A stretch of DNA of 64,000 nucleotides from Flagellimonas maritima (GCF_003269425.1 NZ_CP030104.1:868001-932000); one strand, 5' to 3'. Shown: positions 10,312-20,063, counted from the stretch's first letter. Numbers and translations are program-made. Notes: generated by a model from the letters alone, not told the origin.

Positions 10312-10917
10312 TTATTTAGAGTATAACTCGACGATTAATTGTTCCTTGATATTTTCAGGAATCTGCATTCTTTCTGGAATAGCTACGTATGTACCTTCTT
10401 TCTTTTCAGTGTTCCAGGTAATCCATTCGTAAACGCTACTATTGTTGTCCAATGAATCTTGAATTGCTTGAACGGACTTTGATTTTTCCCTAACTCCGAT
10501 AACATCACCTGGTTTTAGGGCATATGATGGAATATTTACAATTTCACCATTAACGGTTATATGTCTATGGGAAACTAACTGTCTAGCACCACTTCTTGAA
10601 GGGGATAGACCCATCCTGTAAACAACGTTGTCCAATCGGGATTCACACATTTGAAGTAAAACTTCACCTGTAACTCCTTTACTACGATTAGCTTTTTCGA
10701 ATAGGTTTCTGAACTGTTTTTCCAATATACCATAAGTATACTTGGCTTTTTGCTTTTCCATTAATTGGATTGCATATTCAGATTTTTTTCCTCGGCGTCT
10801 ATTATTGCCGTGTTGTCCTGGAGGATAACTTTTCTTTTCGAAGGCTTTATCGTCTCCGAAAATCGCTTCTCCAAATTTTCTAGCGATTTTTGATTTTGGT
10901 CCTGTGTATCTTGCCAT
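10312..10917 (-). CDS. rpsD: 30S ribosomal protein S4
   Basis: This 201-aa primary 16S rRNA-binding protein has an N-terminal [17 protein letters not shown] and an S4 RNA-binding domain (about 95-155, with [24 protein letters not shown]). It lacks the Zn-binding CxxC motif of some S4 proteins. In E. coli S4 is the translational repressor of the alpha operon. Here the 100-base spacer before rpsD holds several hairpins that could serve a similar purpose. Confidence 0.97.
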   Translation of the reverse strand: MARYTGPKSKIARKFGEAIFGDDKAFEKKSYPPGQHGNNRRRGKKSEYAIQLMEKQKAKYTYGILEKQFRNLFEKANRSKGVTGEVLLQMCESRLDNVVYRMGLSPSRSGARQLVSHRHITVNGEIVNIPSYALKPGDVIGVREKSKSVQAIQDSLDNNSSVYEWITWNTEKKEGTYVAIPERMQIPENIKEQLIVELYSK

Positions 10918-11017
10918 CTTCTTTAAATTAAAAAGTGCGATTATGAATTAAGGCTTATCCTTCGATAATCAATAAAGCACCTTTTTGAAAACCCTATCGG
11001 GTACGTAATTATTAAAA
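10918..11017 (-). promoter_or_regulatory. Structured leader between rpsK and rpsD
   Basis: The 100-base spacer contains, in transcript order, ACCC-GATA-GGGT (10991-11002), a long-range stem pairing AAAAAGGTGC (10977-10986) with GCACTTTTT (10930-10938), and inside it TTATC-GAAG-GATAA (10955-10968). The unusual length for this operon and the nested stems suggest a regulatory leader, perhaps an S4 autoregulatory site. That role is inferred. Confidence 0.4.
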
Positions 11018-11410
11018 TTAAACTCTTCTTCTTTTGGGTGGTCTACAACCATTGTGTGGCAATGGTGTAACATCTATTATTTCGGTAACTTCTATTCCTG
11101 AATTATGAATAGCTCGTATTGCAGACTCTCTACCGTTTCCGGGGCCTTTAACATAAACCTTCACTTTTCTAAGACCTGCTTCGTGTGCTACTTTAGCACA
11201 ATCTTCCGCAGCAACTTGGGCTGCATAGGGTGTGTTCTTTTTTGAACCTCTAAATCCCTGTTTACCAGCAGATGACCAAGAAATTACATCTCCCTTTTTA
11301 TTTGTCAAGGATATGATGATGTTATTAAATGAAGCGGTAACATGTGCCTCACCTGTAGATTCTACTACTACCTTGCGCTTTTTAGTTGTTTTAGTGCTTG
11401 CCTTTGCCAT
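11018..11410 (-). CDS. rpsK: 30S ribosomal protein S11
   Basis: This 130-aa platform protein of the small subunit has the conserved [15 protein letters not shown] and [13 protein letters not shown] segments and ends in a basic [13 protein letters not shown] tail. Order and length are standard. The 105-base spacer between it and rpsM is filled by an inverted heptad-repeat array. Confidence 0.97.
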   Translation of the reverse strand: MAKASTKTTKKRKVVVESTGEAHVTASFNNIIISLTNKKGDVISWSSAGKQGFRGSKKNTPYAAQVAAEDCAKVAHEAGLRKVKVYVKGPGNGRESAIRAIHNSGIEVTEIIDVTPLPHNGCRPPKRRRV

Positions 11411-11415
11411 ATTTG

Positions 11416-11515
11416 TTAGTTTCTAGTTGTTAGTTCTTAGTTATTGGAATCCTAGACTTTTACATTTCGAACAGATTCTTCTAACGTCTAAATACTAATG
11501 ACTACTATCTAATTA
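11416..11515. repeat. Inverted heptad-repeat array in the rpsM-rpsK spacer
   Basis: The left arm has four in-phase units of the type yTAGTTn at 11416-11443 (TTAGTTT, CTAGTTG, TTAGTTC, TTAGTTA). The right arm has five units of the type CTAnnnn at 11481-11515 (CTAACGT, CTAAATA, CTAATGA, CTACTAT, CTAATTA), which are broadly the reverse complement of the left units. About 37 bases separate the arms. The array fills almost the whole spacer and would be transcribed. Confidence 0.75.
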
Positions 11516-11890
11516 TTATTTAGTTGCTTTCTTTTTATTGGCAACCGTTTTTCTTTTTCCTTTTCTTGTCCTAGAGTTATTCTTGGTACGCTGGCCCCTT
11601 AAAGGCAATCCCGATCTATGGCGAATTCCACGATAACACCCAATATCCATCAATCTTTTGATGTTCAATTGTGTTTCTGAGCGGAGTTCACCTTCTATAG
11701 TGTAAGAAGACACGGCCTCTCTTATCCTTCCTATTTCGTCGTCATTCCAGTCCGAAACTTTGGTATCTACACTTACTTGTGCCTTTTCCAAAATTTCTTC
11801 GGCCCTACTTTTGCCAATTCCGTAAATGTAGGTAAGTGAAATAACTCCACGCTTTTGTTTAGGTATATCTACACCTGCGATTCTTGCCAT
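11516..11890 (-). CDS. rpsM: 30S ribosomal protein S13
   Basis: This 124-aa head protein of the small subunit contacts the P-site tRNA and 5S-L5 bridge. It has the conserved [10 protein letters not shown] start, a helix-two-turn-helix region ([15 protein letters not shown]) and the [29 protein letters not shown] basic tail. It is preceded by rpmJ with a two-base gap. Confidence 0.97.
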   Translation of the reverse strand: MARIAGVDIPKQKRGVISLTYIYGIGKSRAEEILEKAQVSVDTKVSDWNDDEIGRIREAVSSYTIEGELRSETQLNIKRLMDIGCYRGIRHRSGLPLRGQRTKNNSRTRKGKRKTVANKKKATK

Positions 11891-11892
11891 AA

Positions 11893-12009
11893 TTACCCTT
11901 GTCTTTGTTTAAATCTAGGATTCTTTTTGTTGATCACGTATAATCTGCCTTTTCTGCGAACTATCTTGCATTCGGCACTTCTCTTCTTTATTGATGCTCT
12001 TACTTTCAT
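11893..12009 (-). CDS. rpmJ: 50S ribosomal protein L36, zinc-free form
   Basis: This 38-aa protein begins [19 protein letters not shown] and ends in the family-typical KQRQG. The canonical four zinc ligands (three Cys and one His) are not conserved: only one Cys remains, so this is the zinc-independent form. It lies between infA and rpsM, where L36 is expected, with five and two bases to its neighbours. It is too short for most ORF cut-offs. Confidence 0.95.
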   Translation of the reverse strand: MKVRASIKKRSAECKIVRRKGRLYVINKKNPRFKQRQG

Positions 12010-12014
12010 CGTAA

Positions 12015-12230
12015 TTAGTATCTGTAAGTAATTCTTGCTTTTGTTAAATCATACGGGCTCATTTCCAACTTTACTTTATCACCAGGAAGTAATTTTATGT
12101 AATGCATTCGCATTTTCCCAGAGATATGTGCCGTAACCACATGCCCATTTTCCAATTCTACTCGAAACATAGCATTTGATAATGCTTCTATAATAGTTCC
12201 GTCTTGTTCTATTGCTGGCTGTTTTGCCAT
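12015..12230 (-). CDS. infA: Translation initiation factor IF-1
   Basis: This 71-aa single S1/OB-fold domain protein binds the ribosomal A site during initiation. The conserved core includes [43 protein letters not shown] and the terminal ITYRY. It lies between secY and rpmJ. The map gene, often found between secY and infA in other phyla, is absent, and a heptad array occupies that spacer. Confidence 0.97.
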   Translation of the reverse strand: MAKQPAIEQDGTIIEALSNAMFRVELENGHVVTAHISGKMRMHYIKLLPGDKVKLEMSPYDLTKARITYRY

Positions 12231-12235
12231 ATTAT

Positions 12236-12299
12236 TTAGTTGTTTGTTTTTTCGTTGCTGTTGTTGGCTTTACCATCAACTATCAACTATTAACTAACT
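12236..12299. repeat. Inverted heptad-repeat array in the secY-infA spacer
   Basis: The right arm has units CAACTAT, CAACTAT and TAACTAA at 12277-12297. The left arm (12236-12270) is a degenerate GTTG-rich series in 7-nt steps (TTAGTTG, TTTGTTT, TTTCGTT, GCTGTTG), opposite in orientation. The array fills the transcribed spacer and touches the secY stop codon. Confidence 0.65.
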
Positions 12300-13641
12300 A
12301 TGCTACTTTTCTATTTTTACCGGTTTTCATCAAACCATCATAATGCCTATTCAACAAATATGAATTTACTTGTTGAACTGTATCAATCGCAACTCCTACC
12401 ATAATCAATAATGATGTCCCCCCATAAAACAATGCCCAACCAGCTTGAACGTCCATTAACTTTACGACCACTGCAGGTAAAACTGCGAGCAGTGCCAAGA
12501 AAACAGAGCCTGGAAGTGTTATCAAGGACATAATCTTATCTAAGTAATCACCAGTTTCTTTACCTGGACGAATTCCAGGGATAAAACCGCCACTTCTTTT
12601 TAAATCATCTGCCATTTTGTTTGTTGGAACTGTAATGGCAGTATAGAAGTAGGTAAATATGATAATCAATATTGCAAACAATATATTATACGCCAGTCCA
12701 AAAATATCTGCAAACTGCACTTCCATCCACTGTCCTACAGCTGTGTCATTAAAAGTTCTGCCCAATAGACTTGGCGCAAACATAATAGCTTGTGCAAAGA
12801 TGATAGGCATTACTCCAGATGCATTCAGTTTTAATGGAATATACTGTCTAGAACCCATAATGTTTTTTTCATATCCTCCTGAAGCAGTTCTTCTAGCATA
12901 TTGTACGGGAATCTGCCTTATTGCCATTACCAGTAGTACACTTGCCAAAATCACTAAGAACCAAAGAATCACTTCGATAAGTATGAACATGATACCACCA
13001 GTGTTATTTGTAGTTCTTGAAATAAATTCTTGAACAAATGATTGTGGCATAGTGGCTATAATTCCAATCATAATCAATAAAGAAATACCGTTTCCGATAC
13101 CCTTATCGGTGATTTTTTCACCAAGCCACATTGCAAAAACACATCCGGTAACCAATATTATTACCGCTGGGATAATGAAATCTAAACCTTTCCCTAAAAC
13201 AAAGGCACTGTCAGGAACACCCAGAGCACCCAAACCGAACAAATAAGCAGGAGCTTGAACGATACAAATCCCTATAGTCAGCCAACGTGTGATTTGATTG
13301 ATGGTTTTTCTACCACTTTCTCCTTCCTTCTGCAATTTCTGAAGATAAGGAATCGCAATACCCATCAATTGCACTACAATGGAAGCTGAAATATAAGGCA
13401 TGATACCCAATGCAAATACAGAAGCATTTGCAAAAGCACCTCCTGTGAAAGCATTAAGTAAGCCCAATATTCCTTCACCGGCAGCACTGTTTAATTGTGC
13501 CAATTGGGAAGTATCAATACCGGGAAGGACGACTTGGGCACCAAAACGATACACTATAAGCAAACCAAGAGTAACGAGGATTCGCTGCCTTAGTTCTTCT
13601 ATCTTCCAAATATTTGATATGGTCTCAATAAATTTCTTCAT
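12298..13641 (-). CDS. secY: Preprotein translocase subunit SecY
   Basis: This 447-aa channel-forming core of the Sec translocon is an inner-membrane protein with ten predicted transmembrane helices. The conserved PYISASIVVQLM, GIGNGISLLI and FFIGGIRPGKET-like (GFIPGIRPGKETGDYLD) segments are present, and the protein ends in NRHYDGLMKTGKNRKVA. It follows rplO in the spc operon, as usual. Confidence 0.97.
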   Translation of the reverse strand: MKKFIETISNIWKIEELRQRILVTLGLLIVYRFGAQVVLPGIDTSQLAQLNSAAGEGILGLLNAFTGGAFANASVFALGIMPYISASIVVQLMGIAIPYLQKLQKEGESGRKTINQITRWLTIGICIVQAPAYLFGLGALGVPDSAFVLGKGLDFIIPAVIILVTGCVFAMWLGEKITDKGIGNGISLLIMIGIIATMPQSFVQEFISRTTNNTGGIMFILIEVILWFLVILASVLLVMAIRQIPVQYARRTASGGYEKNIMGSRQYIPLKLNASGVMPIIFAQAIMFAPSLLGRTFNDTAVGQWMEVQFADIFGLAYNILFAILIIIFTYFYTAITVPTNKMADDLKRSGGFIPGIRPGKETGDYLDKIMSLITLPGSVFLALLAVLPAVVVKLMDVQAGWALFYGGTSLLIMVGVAIDTVQQVNSYLLNRHYDGLMKTGKNRKVA

Positions 13642-13654
13642 GCTATTCTATTCC

Positions 13655-14107
13655 TTATAGACTTATTGCCTCTCCTCCTGCAGCTTCAATCGCAGATTTA
13701 GCTGAAGCAGTAAATTTATGTACGGATACTTTTAAAGATGCTTTTAACTCGCCATCCCCTAAAATTTTCACCAAATCGTTTTTGCGGGCCAATCTATTTT
13801 CTACAAGGGTATCCAACGTTACTTCATTTTTTATAGTACCGTTATCTACCAACTCTTGCAATTTGCTCAAATTGATTCCTTGATATTCCTTTCTATTGAT
13901 GTTGTTAAAACCAAATTTAGGAACACGTCTTTGCAAAGGCATTTGTCCACCTTCAAAACCAATTTTTTTGGAATATCCAGATCTGGATTTTGCTCCTTTG
14001 TGACCTCTTGCTGCAGTTCCGCCCTTACCAGAGGCTTGGCCTCTTCCTAAACGTTTTCCATCTCTGTTTACAGCGCCTTCTGCTGGTTTAAGATTATGTA
14101 AATCCAT
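13655..14107 (-). CDS. rplO: 50S ribosomal protein L15
   Basis: This 150-aa large-subunit assembly protein has the Gly/Arg-rich N-terminal extension (KRLGRGQASGKGGTAARGHKG) and the conserved GFEGGQMPLQRRVPKFGF motif. It lies between rpmD and secY. Confidence 0.97.
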   Translation of the reverse strand: MDLHNLKPAEGAVNRDGKRLGRGQASGKGGTAARGHKGAKSRSGYSKKIGFEGGQMPLQRRVPKFGFNNINRKEYQGINLSKLQELVDNGTIKNEVTLDTLVENRLARKNDLVKILGDGELKASLKVSVHKFTASAKSAIEAAGGEAISL

Positions 14108-14122
14108 TACCGTTATATATTT

Positions 14123-14302
14123 TTAAGCCTCCTCAGTGGAAACTAAATGTTTTACCTTATTGATCATTCCAAGGATATTGGGGGTTGCATCGTGCTCAAC
14201 AACATGCCCAATCTTACGCAGTCCCAATGCCTCCAGAGTTCTCTTCTGATTCTGGGTTCTTTTAATAGCGCTCTTTACCTGTTTAACTTTAATCTTTGAC
14301 AT
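14123..14302 (-). CDS. rpmD: 50S ribosomal protein L30
   Basis: A 59-aa protein read from the reverse complement, beginning MSKIKVKQVKSAIKRTQNQ. The family hallmark LEALGLRKIGHVVEHDATP is followed by an N-I-L-G-M-I-N-K-V helix, and the protein ends in STEEA. Order between rpsE and rplO is canonical, with a 13-base gap to the rpsE stop and a 15-base gap to the rplO start. It is short, so easily missed. Confidence 0.96.
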   Translation of the reverse strand: MSKIKVKQVKSAIKRTQNQKRTLEALGLRKIGHVVEHDATPNILGMINKVKHLVSTEEA

Positions 14303-14315
14303 TGTATCCTTCTAT

Positions 14316-14840
14316 TTATCCCTTAAAGACTTTTTCCAAAGAAATACCTCTTTGGTTGGCAACGGTTTGAGCTCCTCTTAGTTGTAAGAGAGCATCAAAT
14401 GTAGCTTTAACAACATTATGTGGGTTGGAAGAACCTTGCGATTTTGATAATACATCGTTAACGCCAACTGCTTCCAGTACTGCTCTAACCGCACCTCCTG
14501 CAATTACTCCCGTACCATGCGATGCTGGTTTAATAAACACGCGTGCACCTCCAAATTTACCTTTTTGCTCATGTGGAAGCGTTCCTTTATTTAAAGGAAT
14601 TCTAATTAGATTTTTCTTTGCATCTTCAATTGCTTTTGCAATGGCAGTGGCAACTTCCTTGGATTTTCCCAATCCATGTCCAACAACCCCGTTCTCATCA
14701 CCAACTACAACAATTGCCGAAAAACCAAATGCTCTACCACCTTTAGTAACTTTAGTGACCCTTTGGACACCTACTAAGCGGTCTTTCAACTCCAGTCCTC
14801 CTGGCTTGACTGTTTCTACGTTTTTATATTTTTGGTACAT
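14316..14840 (-). CDS. rpsE: 30S ribosomal protein S5
   Basis: This 174-aa protein sits at the mRNA entry tunnel and contributes to accuracy. An N-terminal double-stranded RNA-binding domain (about 18-85, with [19 protein letters not shown]) is followed by the C-terminal fold ([24 protein letters not shown]). Start and length are standard. Confidence 0.97.
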   Translation of the reverse strand: MYQKYKNVETVKPGGLELKDRLVGVQRVTKVTKGGRAFGFSAIVVVGDENGVVGHGLGKSKEVATAIAKAIEDAKKNLIRIPLNKGTLPHEQKGKFGGARVFIKPASHGTGVIAGGAVRAVLEAVGVNDVLSKSQGSSNPHNVVKATFDALLQLRGAQTVANQRGISLEKVFKG

Positions 14841-14847
14841 AGTCTTT

Positions 14848-15201
14848 TTAGAATTTTAGTCCTGCTTCTCTTGCGCCTTCTGCCAATGATTTTACCCTAC
14901 CGTGATAAAGGTTTCCGCCTCTATCAAAAGCTACAGCTTCTATACCTAGCTTTTTTCCTTTTTCTGCAATTGCCTTACCAACCTGAGTAGCAATCTCAGT
15001 CTTTGTTCCTTTAGCTTCTACACCTTTATCTCGTGATGATGCAGCTGCTAACGTAACTCCATTAATATCATCTATCAATTGAGCGTATATCTCTTTATTA
15101 CTTCTAAAAACAGACAATCTTGGTCTTGTTTCAGTACCAGAAGATACTTTTCGTATTCTTCTTCTGATTCGTAATTTTCTTTCAGTTTTAGATAATCCCA
15201 T
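14848..15201 (-). CDS. rplR: 50S ribosomal protein L18
   Basis: This 117-aa 5S rRNA-binding protein of the central protuberance carries [20 protein letters not shown] and the terminal [26 protein letters not shown]. It lies between rplF and rpsE. Confidence 0.97.
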   Translation of the reverse strand: MGLSKTERKLRIRRRIRKVSSGTETRPRLSVFRSNKEIYAQLIDDINGVTLAAASSRDKGVEAKGTKTEIATQVGKAIAEKGKKLGIEAVAFDRGGNLYHGRVKSLAEGAREAGLKF

Positions 15202-15212
15202 AGTACTGTTAA

Positions 15213-15755
15213 TTATGCTGATTTACCTGCTTTTCTTCTTAATTGTTCACCGACAAACTTAATTCCTTTTCCTTTGTAAGGCTCAGGCTTACGGAAAGCC
15301 CTAATTTTCGCCGCTACTTGACCTACCAATTGTTTGTCATGAGACGTTAGTTTTACGATAGGATTCTTTCCTTTTTCAGAAATCGTCTCGATTTTTACTT
15401 CAGGAGCTATATCCAATACGATATTATGAGAGAAACCCAAAGCCAGATCCAATTTTTGACCTTGGTTACTTGCTCTATACCCTACACCTACCAATTCCAA
15501 TTCTTTTGTCCATCCTTTAGAAACACCGTCTACCATATTGCTTACCAAGGAGCGATATAGTCCATGTTTTGCTTTGTGCTCCTTTGAATCAGATGGGCGA
15601 GCTATATGAACATTTCCTTCCTCAACTTTTATAGCAACTCCTGAAAATTCTTGGGAAAGCTCCCCCAATTTACCTTTTACGGTAACTACATTCTCATTCA
15701 CTTCTACAGTGACACCCTCTGAAATTGCAATTGGATTGTTACCTATTCTAGACAT
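15213..15755 (-). CDS. rplF: 50S ribosomal protein L6
   Basis: This 180-aa protein has two related alpha-beta domains and sits near the factor-binding centre. The MSRIGNNPI start and the C-terminal signature [23 protein letters not shown] are diagnostic. It lies between rpsH and rplR. Confidence 0.97.
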   Translation of the reverse strand: MSRIGNNPIAISEGVTVEVNENVVTVKGKLGELSQEFSGVAIKVEEGNVHIARPSDSKEHKAKHGLYRSLVSNMVDGVSKGWTKELELVGVGYRASNQGQKLDLALGFSHNIVLDIAPEVKIETISEKGKNPIVKLTSHDKQLVGQVAAKIRAFRKPEPYKGKGIKFVGEQLRRKAGKSA

Positions 15756-15774
15756 TTTTTTTCTCTTTACTCAA

Positions 15775-16173
15775 TTAATAAACGTAGCACAATACTTCGC
15801 CACCAACATTGTCTTGCTTTGCTTGTTTGCTTGTCATAACACCATATGATGTTGAGACTATGGCCACACCCAACCCGTTAAGCACTCTTGGAAGCTCACC
15901 TGAACCTGAATATTTACGAAGTCCTGGCTTACTGACTCTTTGTAATTTTTTGATTACTGGTTCTTTGGTAAACTTGTCATATTTTAAGGCAATTTTTATG
16001 TTCCCTTGAACTTTGTTATCCTCAAACTTGTAACTTAATATATATCCTTGATCGAACAATATTTTAGTAATCTGTCTTTTTAGGTTGGAAGCAGGGATAT
16101 CCACTACCCTATGACCCGCACTGCTAGCGTTTCTTATTCTGGTCAAATAATCTGAAATTGGATCTGTAAGCAT
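15775..16173 (-). CDS. rpsH: 30S ribosomal protein S8
   Basis: This 132-aa primary 16S rRNA-binding protein starts with LTDPISDYLTRIRNA and has the conserved C-terminal GVAIVSTSYGVMTSKQA and GGEVLCYVY. In E. coli S8 represses translation of the spc operon by binding near rplE. No comparable site was examined in detail here. Confidence 0.97.
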   Translation of the reverse strand: MLTDPISDYLTRIRNASSAGHRVVDIPASNLKRQITKILFDQGYILSYKFEDNKVQGNIKIALKYDKFTKEPVIKKLQRVSKPGLRKYSGSGELPRVLNGLGVAIVSTSYGVMTSKQAKQDNVGGEVLCYVY

Positions 16174-16190
16174 TTCTTTTCTTTATCTAT

Positions 16191-16460
16191 TTACCAACTT
16201 GCTTTTTTAACTCCTGGTATCAAGCCTTGATTGGCCATCTCCCTAAAAGTAACCCTAGATATACCAAATGTTCTCATGTATCCTCTTGGTCTACCTGTTA
16301 ATTTGCAACGATTTCTCATACGAACCGGAGAAGCATTTTTAGGAAGCTTCTGTAAAGCTTCATAATCGCCAGCTTCTTTTAAAGCTTTTCTCTTTTCCGC
16401 GTATTTTGCAACCATTTTTGCCCTTTTTACCTCACGGGCTTTCATTGATTCCTTAGCCAT
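16191..16460 (-). CDS. rpsN: 30S ribosomal protein S14, zinc-free long form
   Basis: This 89-aa protein has the C-terminal signature [20 protein letters not shown] and ends in GVKKASW. It is the long form without a CxxC zinc ribbon. Its start is separated by one base from the rplE stop, which suggests coupling. Confidence 0.97.
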   Translation of the reverse strand: MAKESMKAREVKRAKMVAKYAEKRKALKEAGDYEALQKLPKNASPVRMRNRCKLTGRPRGYMRTFGISRVTFREMANQGLIPGVKKASW

Positions 16461-16461
16461 A

Positions 16462-17013
16462 CTAGTTCTTTTTAAAGGGTAATCCCAATTCGCTTAGCAA
16501 TGATTTTGCTTCTTTATCTGTATCTGCAGAAGTTACGAATGTGATATCCATCCCATTTATTCTGTTGATTTTGTCTATATTGATTTCTGGGAAAATAATT
16601 TGCTCAGTAATACCAAGGTTATAATTTCCTCTACCATCAAAACCAGTAGCTCTGATTCCTTGAAAATCACGAACACGGGGAAGAGCGGAAGTAATCAATC
16701 TATCCAGAAACTCATACATTCTTTCTCCACGTAGTGTAACTTTAGCTCCAATAGGCATGCCCTTTCTCAATTTGAAGGTCGCAACATCTTTCTTGGACAT
16801 TGTAGCAATGGCTTTTTGACCAGTGATATTTGTCAACTCATCAACAGCATGGTCAATAAGCTTTTTATCAGATACTGCAGCTCCAACTCCGCGGCTTACC
16901 ACTATTTTTTCCAACTTTGGGACCTGCATTACATTTTTGTAACCAAATTCCTCAGAAAGTGCCTTAACAACACGTTCTTTATATTCTTTTTTTAATCTTG
17001 GAATGTAACTCAT
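16462..17013 (-). CDS. rplE: 50S ribosomal protein L5
   Basis: This 183-aa 5S rRNA-binding protein forms bridge B1b with S13. It contains [21 protein letters not shown] and the [18 protein letters not shown] signature. It is flanked by rplX (two-base gap) and rpsN (one-base gap). Confidence 0.97.
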   Translation of the reverse strand: MSYIPRLKKEYKERVVKALSEEFGYKNVMQVPKLEKIVVSRGVGAAVSDKKLIDHAVDELTNITGQKAIATMSKKDVATFKLRKGMPIGAKVTLRGERMYEFLDRLITSALPRVRDFQGIRATGFDGRGNYNLGITEQIIFPEINIDKINRINGMDITFVTSADTDKEAKSLLSELGLPFKKN

Positions 17014-17015
17014 AA

Positions 17016-17327
17016 CTAAATTACTTCATTGGATTTTTTGGAAAGCCTTACTTTTTTCCCATCCCTTACTTCATAACCTATTCTTGTTGTTTCTCCTGAT
17101 TTGGGATCAATCAACGAAAGATTGGAAATATGGATAGGGGCTTCCTTTTTTACAATTCCTCCCTGAGGGTTGTTAGCACTTGGCTTCTCGTGTTTGGAAA
17201 CTGTGTTAGCACCTTCAACGATAGCCTTGTTCTTTTCACGGTCAACCCGAAGTACTTTACCTTCTGTGCCCTTGTGGTCTCCCGCAATGACTCTAACCGT
17301 ATCCCCTGTTTTAATTTTCAACTTCAT
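17016..17327 (-). CDS. rplX: 50S ribosomal protein L24
   Basis: This 103-aa assembly initiator has the KOW motif (about 5-35, with [21 protein letters not shown]) and the conserved [22 protein letters not shown]. Order between rplN and rplE is canonical. Confidence 0.97.
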   Translation of the reverse strand: MKLKIKTGDTVRVIAGDHKGTEGKVLRVDREKNKAIVEGANTVSKHEKPSANNPQGGIVKKEAPIHISNLSLIDPKSGETTRIGYEVRDGKKVRLSKKSNEVI

Positions 17328-17343
17328 CTGTCTGAAATTTCTT

Positions 17344-17712
17344 TTAAAGCACCTCTGGAGCTAGTGAAACTATTTTCATGAACTGTTTGTCCCTTAATTC
17401 TCTGGCAACTGGTCCAAATACTCTGGTCCCTCTCATTTCTCCTGTTGGATTCAGCAAAACACAAGCGTTGTCATCAAAACGAATATAAGATCCATCAGGT
17501 CTTCTTACTTCTTTTTTTGTTCTAACTACAACAGCCGTAGAGACAGAACCTTTTTTTACTGTTCCATTTGGAGCGGCCTCTTTGACAGTAACCACTATTT
17601 TATCTCCCAGAGAAGCATATCTTCTTTTTGTTCCTCCCAGTACGCGAATGGTCAAAACTTCTTTTGCACCTGTATTGTCCGCGACCTTTAATCTAGATTC
17701 TTGCTGTAACAT
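17344..17712 (-). CDS. rplN: 50S ribosomal protein L14
   Basis: This 122-aa protein at the subunit interface contacts 16S rRNA. It has [19 protein letters not shown] and the basic [25 protein letters not shown] region, ending in SLAPEVL. It lies between rpsQ (two-base gap) and rplX. Confidence 0.97.
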   Translation of the reverse strand: MLQQESRLKVADNTGAKEVLTIRVLGGTKRRYASLGDKIVVTVKEAAPNGTVKKGSVSTAVVVRTKKEVRRPDGSYIRFDDNACVLLNPTGEMRGTRVFGPVARELRDKQFMKIVSLAPEVL

Positions 17713-17714
17713 AA

Positions 17715-17972
17715 TTATTTAGCTCTTTCAAGGATTTCAACCAATCTCCAACATTTAGTCTTGCTCAATGGTCTTGTCTCCATTATTTTGACGGTGTCAC
17801 CTTCATTACAATCATTTTTCTCGTCATGGGCAACATATTTCTTTGTCTTCAAAACGAACTTACCGTACATTGGATGTTTTACACGCTTTACCTCAGAAAC
17901 CACTATTGATTTCTCCATTTTGTTGCTGGTAACAACGCCCACTCTTTCTTTTCTTAAATTTCTTTTTTCCAT
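17715..17972 (-). CDS. rpsQ: 30S ribosomal protein S17
   Basis: This 85-aa OB-fold protein binds the 5' domain of 16S rRNA. It contains [19 protein letters not shown] and the signature [23 protein letters not shown]. It is preceded by rpmC. Confidence 0.97.
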   Translation of the reverse strand: MEKRNLRKERVGVVTSNKMEKSIVVSEVKRVKHPMYGKFVLKTKKYVAHDEKNDCNEGDTVKIMETRPLSKTKCWRLVEILERAK

Positions 17973-17985
17973 AAGGCAGAACCAA

Positions 17986-18177
17986 TTATTGTAATTCCCT
18001 TTTAGTTAATTCTGTTGCAAGTCTTGCTACCGTCCTTCTTGTTTTTCTTATCTGTAATGGATTTTCCAAAGGTGTAACCGAATGTGCCATCCTTAAATCG
18101 GCATGCTGCTTTTTCAACTCGGCCAATCGTTCTTTTAGCTCTTCAATTGAAAGTTCCTTTATCTCTGACTGTTTCAT
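17986..18177 (-). CDS. rpmC: 50S ribosomal protein L29
   Basis: This 63-aa two-helix protein lies near the polypeptide exit, where signal-recognition particle and trigger factor dock. The family pattern is [19 protein letters not shown] followed by [15 protein letters not shown]. It lies between rplP and rpsQ. Confidence 0.96.
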   Translation of the reverse strand: MKQSEIKELSIEELKERLAELKKQHADLRMAHSVTPLENPLQIRKTRRTVARLATELTKRELQ

Positions 18178-18191
18178 CTTTCTTCTAAATA

Positions 18192-18611
18192 TTAAGCGGA
18201 ATAATCCCTAGCTACGATAAATTTAGTTTTCACGGGCAATTTTTGAGCTGCAAGTCTTAAAGCTTCCTTTGCAATGTCCATGGGAACACCTGCAACTTCA
18301 AACATAATTCTTCCAGGTTTGACAACCGCTACAAAATATTCTGGAGCACCCTTACCCTTACCCATACGTACCTCAAGAGGCTTTTTGGTAATGGGCTTGT
18401 CCGGAAATATTTTAATCCAAAGTTGACCTTGCCTCTTCATATACCTTGTCGCAGCAATACGCGCAGCCTCTATTTGACGGGAAGTTATGAAGTGTGAATC
18501 CAAGGACTTGATACCAAACATTCCGTTGGAAAGTTGGTGCCCCCTTTGTGAATTACCTTTCATACGTCCCTTCTGGGCTTTACGAAATTTTGTTCTTTTT
18601 GGCTGTAACAT
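18192..18611 (-). CDS. rplP: 50S ribosomal protein L16
   Basis: This 139-aa protein helps position A-site tRNA. It has [20 protein letters not shown] and the signatures [21 protein letters not shown] and [20 protein letters not shown]. It lies between rpsC and rpmC. Confidence 0.97.
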   Translation of the reverse strand: MLQPKRTKFRKAQKGRMKGNSQRGHQLSNGMFGIKSLDSHFITSRQIEAARIAATRYMKRQGQLWIKIFPDKPITKKPLEVRMGKGKGAPEYFVAVVKPGRIMFEVAGVPMDIAKEALRLAAQKLPVKTKFIVARDYSA

Positions 18612-18632
18612 TTTACCTTTACTTTATCTTAA

Positions 18633-19349
18633 TTACTTTCTACGGCGTTGTGGCTTTTTGCCATCTTGTTTGCCGCCTTTTCCTTGACCTTTTGACAATC
18701 CTACCAACGGGGATAGTTCTCTTTTACCATAAACTTCACCCTTCATGATCCAAACCTTTATTCCAAGCCTACCATAAGTAGTATGCGCCTCATGCAAAGC
18801 ATAATCAATATCTGCCCTAAATGTAGACAAAGGTATTCTGCCATCTTTGTACGATTCTGAACGTGCCATTTCAGCTCCGTTCAAACGTCCGGAGATTTGA
18901 ATCTTTATACCTTCTGCATTCATACGCATTGCTGCTGCAATTGCCATTTTAATGGCACGTCTGTATGAAATCCTGCTTTCAATCTGTCGTGCTACGCTAG
19001 CAGCAACCAGATTGGCATCAACTTCAGGTCTTTTTATTTCGTGAATATTGATTTGAACTTCTTTATTGGTGATTTTCTTTAGCTCTTCTTTAAGCTTATC
19101 AACTTCTTGCCCACCTTTACCAATAATAATACCAGGTCTAGCTGTAGTAATAGTAATGGTAATTAGTTTTAAAGTTCTTTCAATAATTACTCTTGATACA
19201 CTGGCCTTTGCCAAACGTGCATGAATGTACTTTCTTATTTTGTCATCTTCAGCCAGCTTATCGCCATAATCGTTACCACCATACCAGTTGGATTCCCATC
19301 CTCTGATGATTCCTAAACGATTCCCTATCGGATTGGTCTTTTGTCCCAT
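18633..19349 (-). CDS. rpsC: 30S ribosomal protein S3
   Basis: This 238-aa protein lines the mRNA entry site. An N-terminal KH type 2 domain has the [14 protein letters not shown] loop (about 74-88). The C-terminal domain has [13 protein letters not shown] and a basic tail from about 215 ending in KKPQRRRK. It lies between rplV and rplP. Confidence 0.97.
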   Translation of the reverse strand: MGQKTNPIGNRLGIIRGWESNWYGGNDYGDKLAEDDKIRKYIHARLAKASVSRVIIERTLKLITITITTARPGIIIGKGGQEVDKLKEELKKITNKEVQINIHEIKRPEVDANLVAASVARQIESRISYRRAIKMAIAAAMRMNAEGIKIQISGRLNGAEMARSESYKDGRIPLSTFRADIDYALHEAHTTYGRLGIKVWIMKGEVYGKRELSPLVGLSKGQGKGGKQDGKKPQRRRK

Positions 19350-19357
19350 ATTATACT

Positions 19358-19765
19358 CTAGCTTTCAACGTTGTTATTGGATTCCAAAATCATGGTAACA
19401 TGATTGGAACGTTTTCTAATTCTATGTGCTCTCCCCTGTGGCGCTGGTCTTAGTCTTTTTAACATAGTACCTCCATCCACACGGATTTCCTTTATAACAA
19501 GGTCAGCATCTTCAATATTGGCCTCCTCATTCTTCGATTCCCAATTGGCGATCGCGGAAAGTAATAATTTCTCTAGCTTCCTTGAAGCTTCCTTAGGATT
19601 AAATCTCAAAATTGCGAGTGCCATCTCTACTTGTTTTCCTCTTACCAAGTCGGCGACCAAACGCATTTTTCTTGGTGAAGTAGGACAATTGTTCAACTTG
19701 GCAATAGCAAGCTGCTTTTTTTCTTCTTTTAACCTTTCGGCCATCTGTCTTTTACGAACTCCCAT
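19358..19765 (-). CDS. rplV: 50S ribosomal protein L22
   Basis: This 135-aa protein has a long hairpin that lines the exit tunnel. The conserved [18 protein letters not shown] start of the fold and the C-terminal [22 protein letters not shown] are present. It carries an N-terminal extension of about 20 residues relative to E. coli. The ATG at 19765 is kept because it closely follows rpsS. Confidence 0.96.
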   Translation of the reverse strand: MGVRKRQMAERLKEEKKQLAIAKLNNCPTSPRKMRLVADLVRGKQVEMALAILRFNPKEASRKLEKLLLSAIANWESKNEEANIEDADLVIKEIRVDGGTMLKRLRPAPQGRAHRIRKRSNHVTMILESNNNVES

Positions 19766-19772
19766 AGCTTAC

Positions 19773-20051
19773 TTACTTTTTACCTTTGTTTTTAGCTCCT
19801 GCATGACCTCTAAAAGATCTAGTAGGTGAAAATTCCCCAAGCTTGTGACCCACCATATTTTCCGTAACGTAAACAGGAACGAATTGTCTCCCATTGTGTA
19901 CAGCTATGGTTTGTCCTACGAAATCTGGCGTTATCATTGAGGCTCTAGACCATGTTTTGATAACCGTTTTCTTACCTGAATCTATGTTGTTCTGGACTTT
20001 CTTTTCCAGACTATGATGAACGTAAGGTCCTTTTTTTAATGAACGTGCCAT
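19773..20051 (-). CDS. rpsS: 30S ribosomal protein S19
   Basis: This 92-aa head protein pairs with S13. It begins [15 protein letters not shown] and has the signature [16 protein letters not shown]. It lies between rplB and rplV. Confidence 0.97.
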   Translation of the reverse strand: MARSLKKGPYVHHSLEKKVQNNIDSGKKTVIKTWSRASMITPDFVGQTIAVHNGRQFVPVYVTENMVGHKLGEFSPTRSFRGHAGAKNKGKK

Positions 20052-20063
20052 TTTCTTTTACTT

